Of a stretch of DNA of 64,000 nucleotides, positions 38,342-48,900 are shown one piece after another; position 1 is the stretch's first letter, and each line of letters begins with the position of its first letter. The stretch comes from Tigriopus japonicus (lineage: Eukaryota > Arthropoda > Copepoda > Harpacticoida > Harpacticidae). The stretch covers positions 2,401,249-2,465,248 of the forward strand of contig CM021316.1 of assembly GCA_010645155.1 (NCBI GenBank), written 5' to 3'. The translations under genes were made by a program, and so were the position numbers. The notes beneath the pieces were generated by a model. It was not told the origin of the DNA and ran no database searches. It saw only the letters and a program-made list of their open reading frames with translations.

Positions 38342-40432
38342 AATGGAAGTAGTGATTTGTCGATTTTGCTTCTGCGTGGAAAAAAAATATCCACGGAACA
38401 AAATATAGGGTAACTTGAACAAAAAAAAGCCTTGTTGTATTGAGTGATTGGATATGAAATTCATCTTTTTCCATTTCTCAATTTCTGTAATCGTTTGCAA
38501 ATATTAAGACTTCTTTGGGCTGAATTAAGTCGTACATTTAATAGCAAGAATGACTTTTAGAAAGCGCATTATTGGCATTTCCAGAGTGGCGGATCAAATA
38601 TTTGTCAACGGTATATGATTCTTTCAATGGAATTCTTTGGTTTGATTGGCAGTTTCAATCCGCCAAAAGGTTTTATATATCTGCAATCGACAAATATGCG
38701 CCTTCATTAGCAATGGGATTCGTCATTCAAGACGATATTTGATTTAAGAAACATATGTGTTTTGACTTGGTTTGCGGATTTTTATTACACAGCTCCATAA
38801 CAGCAGTATACATAATATACATTATAACAGTATAATGATTTAAATAATTTCTTATCTACACGAAATTTGGTCTCCCATAGCGTTACAAAATGCAAAGGAC
38901 AGAAAGAAGTTAGTCCCTCGAGTTTGATTTGATTTACACTCTAGAAACCCTCCTTATGAAAGTAATTATCCTCATTGGGCAAGATACGTAAACATCAACA
39001 TACAAAGAAAGTTTGTATCTTATAAAAACGAGAGAATTTCAAAGTCTAGATTGACTTGATCGGTGTTACATTTTCCACTGAAATCTCTTTATTTTATCGA
39101 CATCGTGTCTGGCTGGCCTTAGAATTGAGCACTGCATTGAGGGAGGAGTGATGTGTTTGCTGTGTAACGAAATCGTAAATCAATATCAGGGGGTGTTTGG
39201 CCCTCCCAGAGCTTCGGGTTAATGGGTCTTATTTTTTCCGTTGCTGAATGATAAATGTGTCTTGCAAGGAGGACGTGGAGGATCAAGAAGAAAAAAAAGA
39301 CGAACAGAACAGAGGGATAACGAAGGGGGTTATCTTCTGCCAATGCAAACTCGCTCGATACTACACGTTGGGTGCCGGTTGGTACTAAGACAAATATTGT
39401 TTGCAATGCAAGCCATTACATTCACACAACTTCTTTGTTATTCCTCTACTTGTACACAAAATATCAAATACCTCTACGACTCATTTTCTTACATTTTTTC
39501 TTTCATATTTTGCTAATGCTCAAATGATTTTGAACCCTGAAATATTCCAGGCCTGCCAAATTGATCTTACTTCCAACCAATATTTCAGTATTTTTGGGGT
39601 GAAAAAAAAACAAGTCCTTTTGAGCACTTTCTTATTAACCATAAATTTCCAAGTAACATTTGCATTGCTAAAGCATTCAAATGGTAATCTTTTATTTTCT
39701 GACCATGACCTAACTTTGAACTCTGATCAATACAAATTGGCAACCCTGAACTGAACAAATAATCTGGAGTCGAATGTTTGAAAATGGACATATGCCAATT
39801 CCGGGCGTTTTGAACACTCGAGGATAAAAAATGCCAATTTTAGCATAAAAAGCATGTCATACACGTGTCAATGCAATCCCGCAAAAATTATCGTACCAAA
39901 CGACTGGAAAAGTAGGAACAAAAAGTGTTTTGTCGCCCAACAGACGATTAATGTGTTTATTGTCCATAAATGAAAATTGTAGCAAATTGAAACTGACAAT
40001 TGTCAAGATTGGCTTGAACTGGGTTGATTGTTGGCTCCTGGTGAATATATTGACGAACTTGTTGAACACACATTGGTACTTGGATAGTCAGTAATGGCTT
40101 TCGAACTGTAGAAAGCAAGGACTCGATCATTGGCGAACTTCCTCATTGAAATATAAAATAGTCCACCACTTAAATCGATGAAACATGGACGAAATGAAGG
40201 ATATAAGCTGTATAAACCCATTTCTTGGCATCCCACGGCTTCCTTTGCATCACGAGGTCAGTAAAACCATGATGTCACACCACTTAAGAGCGTGGTCTGA
40301 AGTTTCTCTTATTAGGTCCTTATAAACTTCATTTTGTGGCCCACTAACAAACTGTCGATTGACTCTAAATTGATCTCAACATGTGGAATGAGTTAGATCA
40401 GCTTTATTTTCAAGACCATGGACAAGTTTTTG
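38342..40432. other. Unassigned sequence
   Basis: No supported gene. Two minus-strand frames (40003-40236 and 39857-40069) lie just downstream of the 256-codon ORF at 40433-41203 and look mildly protein-like, but no splice pattern joins them convincingly. Confidence 0.35.
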
Positions 40433-41203
40433 TTACTTGAGTTTTGGTCGTTTCTTGATGGCAATGAAGCACTCGTAGAACTGCTTTCTGTTGAGAAAAT
40501 ACGCACTTTTCAACTCCATGGAATCACAAGAGCCACCCATAAAGGCAAAAAGCCATCTTTGGGTACATTTTTCCAACATTTTGATAGAAGAATACTCGAG
40601 TAAAGTAGACGTCCTCATTTTGTTTCCTAGACCATCATGGCTGACTAAGAATTCAGTCTGACTACGTAGAAACAGATTCAAAACATTACTGTAGTCCAAT
40701 ACAGAAAGCCGGAGGTAACCAACAGTGTCTTTGATTAAGCAAAACAAAAAGTGAACCCTTGGGTAAAACCCTTTGTCTTTATTTCCTAAACTTTTCAGGT
40801 TACCAAAAGATCGTTCCATAATTTGGAAATCTTTCGGAAAACTTGAATGTCGCATAACGAGTCTGAATTTGGCCACCCTAAGGCAATTTCTATGTCTTGT
40901 TGATTTCGAGAAAGCCCGAAGACATGAGATAAAAAAATAAAAAAGGATGTCAATTTTGAGTGGTACAGGAATTTGAAAAAAATCCTCCGAACTCTCTGTG
41001 ATCCAGGTGAATGATTTATCATAATGGCAGTCATTGCTAACAACCTTCCGCTTCAAATCTTTGCAATGCTGACGTGTACTAGTAAGTGCCACGATAGAAT
41101 ACACGCTGAGAGAGGTGCTACAAATGGCTTTGACTTCGAAATTATTGAACGATCGAGAACTTCTTGTGCAGTTTAAAAAAAAAAGATTGTATAAATATTT
41201 CAT
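40433..41203 (-). CDS. Hypothetical protein, 256 codons, function unknown
   Basis: I do not recognise this protein. It starts at a real ATG (41203) and ends at TAA. At the roughly 6% stop-codon density expected for this base composition, a 256-codon open frame is very unlikely by chance in 64 kb, far more so than any other unassigned frame here; that is the main support. The composition is rich in Ser, Phe, Leu, Lys and Arg. There is a hydrophobic, Phe/Ile-rich stretch near residues 83-93 but no convincing signal peptide, and no catalytic or metal-binding motif is visible. The opposite strand carries a shorter 61-codon frame that overlaps its end. It could be a single-exon gene, an exon of a larger minus-strand gene, or a decayed transposon ORF. 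A T-rich run just after the start could also serve as a splice acceptor tract, so the true start is uncertain. Confidence 0.3.
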   Translation of the reverse strand: MKYLYNLFFLNCTRSSRSFNNFEVKAICSTSLSVYSIVALTSTRQHCKDLKRKVVSNDCHYDKSFTWITESSEDFFQIPVPLKIDILFYFFISCLRAFSKSTRHRNCLRVAKFRLVMRHSSFPKDFQIMERSFGNLKSLGNKDKGFYPRVHFLFCLIKDTVGYLRLSVLDYSNVLNLFLRSQTEFLVSHDGLGNKMRTSTLLEYSSIKMLEKCTQRWLFAFMGGSCDSMELKSAYFLNRKQFYECFIAIKKRPKLK

Positions 41204-44200
41204 AAGAGCAAAACAATATCCAGTTATGTTTCAATAAACAAGCAATCTCATCAGTATTGTTACTAGAGCGAGAATTAAACAAGTTCTTACTTAAACAACT
41301 TTTTAAAAACTATTTTGGATTTAACAACTAATTTTTGCTTTTTAAATCTTAAGTAAAAAAAAACTTTTTTTTCATTTTTCAGAGCCAATTTTTAAAAATC
41401 TCTATCAGACTAATAAAAGGTCATCAATTGTTTTCTTGGTCAAAGAACGGGAACGAAAGTTTGTGACCTAAACATCGAGGACCAAACAAATTGCCGACTG
41501 ATAAAACAACAGACCAAACATTTTTGGCCTATTAAGTGGCAAATTGAGAAGAAAAACTTTTTTGGGCCATTTTTAGTATAAAAAAGCTTTTTCGGACCAT
41601 TTTTAGTTTAAAAAAAGCGTTTTAGGGTCATTTTTAGTTTTTTTAAAGTTTAGAGTTTAGACATAGTTTAAAGACATTTTTCCAACGTTTTTCCGTCCTC
41701 TAATTCTTATTTTTGATTCCTCAGTTCTTTCTTTTATCTAAAATCCCTTTTGACTTGTGTTGTTTTAAAAGGCTTTGTTAACACAAATTAAGTTTAGGAG
41801 GAAAAATTACAAATTGATCAATTTTCAATTTGTGATTGTAATACAGGCAAATGAGATTGGCGGTCAATTCAAATGATATTCTTCACCAGAAGTTAGGACT
41901 AAAACAAAGGCGTGAAAGAACTAGACAACATTTTTCTTATTTACAATCATTCTTAGTAAGTTAGTTCTTAGTAAATTTTTAAACTTATTAAGTACGAGTA
42001 AAATGACCCAAGAACAAAAGCTTTTGTTCAGGAGATCTTTCAAATTTCCAGATTCATCAAAAAAAAGTCAATAAAAATAAAAACAAAAAATACCCCAAAA
42101 ATATCGAAAGAAATGAATTCTTGACATCGTGTTTAAAGCGAATCCAGACCATGTAAAAGTTTCTTTCAAAAAAACTTGGACAACCTCTTTTTATCCTTTT
42201 TATTCAAAGTACTCTCAATTCAGAGATAACCCCTATCGAGGCCATCATATGGATAGAATGTTCTTAATCCCCCTAACCTTCTTCGAGCCATATTGGGTCG
42301 AACAAATAACGTTATGGGCAATTTCGTCGAAATTCAGATGGACAAATGTTGTGTGCTAGTTCCATTGCTCAAACTTGCTTGCTTTAATGACGTGTCGACA
42401 AACGAGAGACACAACAATCGCCGAGAAACATTCTTCAACTCGGGTTTTTTAAAGTCAATATGAAGGCAAACAGGCGTGTTCAAGTTGAGTGGGAATCACC
42501 GTGATTATTGACGTCCAGAATCGGCTGGTTGTTGAAAGAGTAAAGAGGAAGACCGCTTCGAATGCTTCGCACGTGGTCTTCGTGGGTTTGGATTAAGAGC
42601 GAAACTTTTCTTCATTCTGCACTAATTACACAAAACTTTCACGACGACTTTTCTGCCACAGACTCGATGCCATTTTCGGAAGCGAATTGCTTCTGCTGAA
42701 GGCCACCAATGATTGTATTCCACGGGTTTGAAGCGTACTGTAGAGAATATTTCAAGGAGGATTATGTACCAAGGGTTCATTTCAAAAGTTGCGTGGATCC
42801 TGTGGGGAGTAGGTGATTTGTAAGTGGGCTCAAATTTTATATTTCAATTAGTATTCAAAAGCAACAAGGCCGTGCATAAAAGAACACCCATCGTTGTTTC
42901 ATTAAAAAAAAGCCTCAAACATGTGGGGAGAACATATTTTGTTAGTCAAAGTACTAGGAAGCTCACCCAAGTGGGAAATGTAAATTTAATTTAATTTCCA
43001 GCTCTCTGGTGAACACGAAGACGACGACGATGACGACGAAAGACACGAAAATGAGGGAAGCCTCTCGAAAAGAAGGATCTTGCAAGTCTCGACCGAGTGC
43101 AGAACACGAAACCTGGGGAGTTAATCTGGACCATAGAGTGAGTTTCCATCATCATGTTCCAAATTTATGCCAGTTATCCTGGCAATCTACGCCCACCAAG
43201 GAAGGCGGAGCACATGGTTCTTCGTTTGCCAGTGGATTGTTATGAATTCCAAACCATAAATTATCCGGAAAGTGGGACTGGGGGGCACCCAGGGATCTCT
43301 TTGTCTCTCGTGGGACACTTGGTACAATTTTGTGTGCACTACATAAATACTCTCGACTGGCTGTCCCACAGTACTAGTATGAAACGTCTTCGCCACTTCA
43401 AGGACGTCGTCAGTTTGAACGCACTCCAGAAAAGATGTGGAACTCAAGCCATCTCGACATCTTGAGCATATGCCTTGATCTTCTTAAGTACAGTACATGT
43501 TTCTGAAAGGCTGTTAGCCAGATTGGAACATATCGTGGGGTTGAGAGACTAAGGCCAGCTGGCAGGCTGGCTGGCTCAATTTTTGCTTCATTTTCTCGCT
43601 TGAGTAAACCGCATCCACAGTTCAGAAACGAGGGAACCAACCAAACTGGCGGAAGAACCACACTGGCCAAACGACGACCAAGCAACTACAAGAGGATGGA
43701 ATACACACCAGCACCAGAAACGGAGAAGCAAGTGGATCAAGGAACAAGAAGCTGGCAAAATCCGGTTCCATATCGGACTGAGTCTGTGCCAAAAGGTTCC
43801 TCATTTGAAGCAATTTGCTCGCGAAAGGGAACCATTTGAAGGATCATAGCAAGATACGTACTGTTGGCCTATGTGGATGGAAACCTTTCCAATAGTGCTC
43901 AAATTATATCACAAATAATTGCGATTACCACTAGATTAGATTTTGGTTAAATTGCTAAATCATAAGACCTGTTTAGTTGAATTAGTAGTTGTGCATTAAT
44001 ACTTCATTAGTCATTTAATCTCGTTCTTGGCTTAATCGGAAAAGAGCGTTATTCGATATATCCACAAAGGAGCTATCTGCAGCTTTTTAGAGCTAAGATG
44101 GAAGGCAACGAAGGCATCCATCAATCATTACTCTGAAGTGTGGGAGAAAAGAAAGTAATATTCAATGCACAAAAGAAATTACTCGATCTTATATTGACAT

Positions 44201-45466
44201 CTCTCTCACACACCCTTGAACGAAGCCAGAACACGTGGAGCGGAAGGACGAGAAGAAGACCAAAAATCGAAGGTCCAATGAAAGGGAAAGGCCGACCGCA
44301 AGTAAACCCACTGACTTTGGATGCCGAAACAAGGTCGGAGAAATCGTCTCCCAAGGTTCCCAAGGTCTATTGGAAGCTAAAGAGGTTATTTCATGAGAAA
44401 GAGGTTGGTTGCGGTGACTCTTGTGAGCAGGTATGGCTTTTTTCTTGACCATTGATCACCGACCTATATTGCCTTTCTCATGATCAAATACCATAACGTC
44501 TATTTTGTGATCATCGTGATCCAGTACTAGTATATACAAGTGCTTTGCCTTGAACGGATAAATGGAAATTCCACGACCATCGACAAAAATGTTCACGCAA
44601 TGTGATGGAGAGATCACATAATTTTGGTCCTCTTATGATGAAGAATTTTCTTCAACATAGATGGAAAAGGACCAAATACAATGAGGTCCATTATGTTTGG
44701 TAACCATTTTGATTAGCGTGGAACGTCGAGATTTGGGTCACTTGACCTTTATGAACCGCCGAGGAATTATACGCGCTACTTCTTTCTAAGTGGACAAAAT
44801 GCACTCATTTGGTCGGGGTTTACTATTGTGAATCCCTGGAGATGACTTTTCCCTTTTAAGTAAATGAATGTCTCTAGCAGCAAAAACACAAGAGAAAGTA
44901 CATGAAAATATTGTTTCAAGGGAAAAGGTCGCCAGGAAAGGTCTGGAAGATCCATCGTTGGAAGTTTTACATGACAAAAAATACTGAGTTAGTAATTGCT
45001 ACGAGGAATATTTGAAACCCAAACCTATTCCTTAACAACCTCAAGTTGTTATCACAATAAATTTTGCTTCAAATAGAAGACTACTAAAGCAAGTTTCTAT
45101 TCCATATTCAAAGTCTAACCAACGGTCAAAACAACTCAAGTATTTGTGTTTCTGTTACAAATATTGATTCCAAGCAAATACAAAACATGTGCAACTAAAT
45201 AGTAACTCAATGAAAATCAATGGATGAGCTACTAAACACTTTGAAAAATGATTGACTAAAATGGCCAACGATGTACGAAAAAGTATAAAGGATCGGATTA
45301 AATTTGTTAGAATTGACCTCAATCTTGATGTTGGGATTTTCGAATGTGCCAAAAATATGTAAAGAATCGTCTTTGATGTCAAACATGGACAATATTTAGA
45401 ACGCAATATTTTTCTCTATGTGATTCAATAGGATTTCTCCCGACAGCTCCGATTCGATCCCCAACA
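41204..45466. other. Unassigned sequence with a minisatellite and two exon-like frames
   Basis: A degenerate minisatellite lies at 41556-41650. An acidic exon-like frame lies at 43002-43124: it follows a good acceptor (TTTAATTTAATTTCCAG) and encodes a run of six Asp, then later SKRR, but it is built on a GAC repeat and could be chance. A basic frame at 44140-44448 ends near CAG|GTATGG. None is assigned to a gene. Confidence 0.35.
41556..41650. repeat. Degenerate minisatellite, period about 30 bp, about 3 units
   Basis: The motif CCATTTTTAGTTTAAAAAA recurs with its CCAT at 41567 and 41597 and a variant (TCAT) at 41628. Units diverge by a few bases. Confidence 0.6.
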
Positions 45467-45518
45467 GGATTTGAACCAATACCATTTGAGAAGAAGCATT
45501 TAAGCTACCGACACGCTA
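45467..45518 (-). repeat. tRNA-derived pseudogene or SINE head (A and B boxes)
   Basis: On the minus strand TAGCGTGTCGG (45518-45508) fits an RNA polymerase III A box and GGTTCAAATCC (45477-45467) is an exact B-box consensus. The 52-nt span from the start of A to the end of B matches a real tRNA. The acceptor arms do not pair, the anticodon stem does not form and the T stem has a mismatch, so it is not a functional tRNA. It is a decayed tRNA or the start of a SINE; no second copy was found in the window. Confidence 0.5.
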
Positions 45519-45742
45519 GTACGCAAGGCTATTTTGGCTTACTGACTTCCCAAATACAATGTCATTTACAATTCCTTAAATGTAAAACTTGAACTTGTTG
45601 GGCACGATGTCAAAGAATGGCCAATCCCATTTGTCTGAATTGCTGAAGCAAACCTTTTGATCCTAACAAAAGAAGAGCGAAGATGAGACTGAAGTCAAGC
45701 AGTCTTGCCATGGCAAACACAACTTTTGAATCAAATTTTTCA

Positions 45743-45922
45743 AATTTTGAATGAAGCACCATTGATGTTTTAATTTCGGCTCTTGCTTTTCAACGAAAGA
45801 ACTGGATTTTTTTATTAACAACTTTGACAGCTTGCCATCCAATCTAAAAACAATAAAATAAAGTTCTTTCGTTGAAAAGAAAGAGCCGAAATTAAAACAT
45901 CAATGGTGCTTCATTCAAAATT
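45743..45922. repeat. Near-perfect 61-bp inverted repeat (hairpin), 58-bp loop
   Basis: The left arm 45743-45803 and right arm 45862-45922 are reverse complements at 60 of 61 positions with no indel; the only mismatch is at 45785. The loop, 45804-45861, is A+T-rich. There is no ORF, and no obvious target duplication outside the arms. Such arms would fold into a long double-stranded hairpin if transcribed. Alternatives are a foldback element or MITE, a hairpin-RNA or miRNA-like locus, or a recent inverted duplication. Confidence 0.85.
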
Positions 45923-48900
45923 ATGATTTAAATTGTTCAACATCTTCTCACTTCAAAAACTTAAGACCGGCAAACTTTGAGACATCAGGTATTGAAAAAC
46001 AATTTCAAACGTAATGTTTGTGGCTTTCAATGGATTTACATTTTAAGCAAAGAAACAAATGACAAGTAGGATATTTTTGCATTCCCAAAAATACTTTTTT
46101 GAAAAAGAGAGACAATGACTCGATGAATAATAGTCAAAAATGAAAAGAATAACATTCTTATTCGGACCCAAATAAGAGCTAAAATGTAGGTTGTGTAATT
46201 CATTTATGACTGATGCTAAATGGACAACGCAGCAAAAGAGGAAAAATACCTACCTGTTCAAGATATGACGCGTTTCCCATGAATAAGACCAATTTTTCTA
46301 TTGTAATGCAACATATGTTTTCATGTGATATCATATCGAGGGAATCTTTTAGAGACAAGTTTCATTCTGAATTGCCCTAAATGGGATAAGTTTTTTACAT
46401 TAATCAATCAAAGTTATTTCCATCTGCAGAGATCGTTTTTACCCTCGCAAAAAAGGAAACCAGAAGATTTTTGACCTCAAAACAGGCATCTTTAAGAAAT
46501 GCTCCATTGTACCTAATATGGGCAAAATTCAATCAGAGTGGTTCATTGAATCCTCAGCAGGAGACAACCAAACCAAGATTTGCATGAGCTCTTCTTACAT
46601 GAACTTGTTCCTCTTTCTCTTTTAATCAAGTTAACAAATCTATGAAATGCAAGTATTCTGAAACTGTTGCCAGACCCGACAGAAAAATATGACACAAAGA
46701 AGGTTCGACGACGATGGGAAGTTGGTCAGAAATCAATCAGTCTCAATTGATCTTCATGGCATTAAATTACAAGATATTCAGCGAGAGGATGCAAATCATG
46801 CTTTTGAAAGGTTTATATTGAATACATCAATGTTGATAAAGCAATCGGTAATGTAATGGAACATTCAATGTATCTTGGCAACAAGACAAATTGCATTTAT
46901 ATACGACTGGGTTTGCATCAATGACCCGTTAATAGCTTGAAGAAAATCCCCAACTTTCATTCCTTTAAGTGACATTGCCCCCATTCCTGAAGATGAGCAA
47001 ACAGTTTGGTGAAATTCCGTGGAATTGAACCATCAAGGGAATTCCATTTTTAATCTCATTGATTGGAAATCCTTAGAAGAATTTAAATCTTCAGAATTAC
47101 TTGAGTTGGTGGAGGCCTATAGTTGACCCTTGAAATCATGTTTAGTTTTTTTTAAATCCAATGTTCACTTGTGGTACCTCTTCTTACCTTACCTTCTAGG
47201 AACCCTAGATTTCCTCAACTTCCTCAATGAAGATTCTACCGGGTGATAAGGCAAAACTCTTTGTGAGCTTTAATTGCAGGGCAGACAGATTTGAGACCCC
47301 TTTTGACAAGATTCCTTCCCACTCTAAGAATTTGAAGTAATAATTTACTAATGGTTGGAGGGTTGAAGAGTGAAGGCCCTGATTTCAAGCTGAAGAAAAG
47401 TCAATTTTGAAGCCATGATTTTGGTAATCCAGAAAGGACGAGGAACGATCAAGTTGAGAACCTCTCAATTAGGTTGGGGGAAAATGTACCCAATTAAGAA
47501 GAAGAGAGAGGTCACAATTTATGGCAGAGCAGAACTTAATAAATGATCAGCACATTGCAATCTGGTCATCAATTTGTTCAAGGCGTTGAGAATTGCTGCA
47601 CATTCATTCATTGATGGAGACCCCCCAACAATGGCCAAAGAGCCTGTCCTCCAACATTGACAAATGAATCACTTTTCCACGTGAATGGGCTCTTGATTTA
47701 GCAATTCATTTCTTGGAGGAATTCCAAATCTCAAATGAACAAGTGCAAGAACTCCCAATCCGGTGATCTCATTATGACTTCAATTCAATTGGAAGGTTTT
47801 CCCTCTGATGACGAGTTTTCTTTGAGATATTCCTCGCACACGTGTCTAGTTTGTTTTGATGCGGTTCTTCAAGAAAGGCGGGACATTCAAAAACATGTTT
47901 GTCTAGATGAGCGTCTCACAACAACAAAAAACGTCAAAGCATACCGTTGTATTCAGATTCTTTCCATCCATCCATTCAAGCCAGCAGATAGAAAGATAGG
48001 GGTGTGAAAGTAATTCCAGATCTCCTGGTGAGAGTGCACGGGTGTTTCCATGTGACAGGGGAGGGTTTGGTGTACATATGGTCGAGATTTTTGGTGGTTA
48101 GTGGTTTTCAGCTTGCTCAGCTAGTTATCCACTGCTATCCACATAACAATCTTGAGGTTTAGTTAATATCATTTCATTGAGTTAAACTTGTGCTTGCCCG
48201 AGATCATCCTCGAGCTTTTCAGAGTCCAGAAACCACATCAAACAATCACCACCTGTCGCCAAAAGACATTACGTGAAATTGGGTCGCCCACATGATGGGG
48301 AAATTCAAGACCACCTTACACCCTACCCACCGCTTTGTGAGAGCTGGATAGAGTGGGGCTGATGATTGGGTTGATTCTCTCTGAGATGTGCTATACCTGA
48401 GCAAATCTCCTTCCCAATGAATGAGTCTCAATGGAAAGACATCCTCCCGCGTTTTTTTGCTTTATTCAAAACCATGATTATTTATTTCGCTCAATGAGCG
48501 CCATGAATTAAAGGAATGATAATAATTCATCAACGCCCGCAGCTGGTTCTCGTTCCCAGAATGCTCCACCTAAACCGAATGCTAGAAAAAAACAAAGAAT
48601 AGCCACAAAAGTCTTTTGTCCGATATGACATTTGGAAATCTCGTCAATAGACTCTTACTATGAAAAATCCACTGAACACGTGGATCTACGGTGTTCTTAA
48701 ATTGACGAGGTCACCCTTCAATGCATTTCCGTTGGTGGAACCCGTTCCGCGGGCACTATTCCATTTTCTGTTGAAGTAGCCAGTCGTTTGCATATCTCTG
48801 CGATTTAACATATTCCACTGCTGAATCAAGCGAATTAGCATACAAATATATGGAGACGATCTCCTGTGGCGAAGCAGCCGTCTCTCTATCAGAAAACGAG

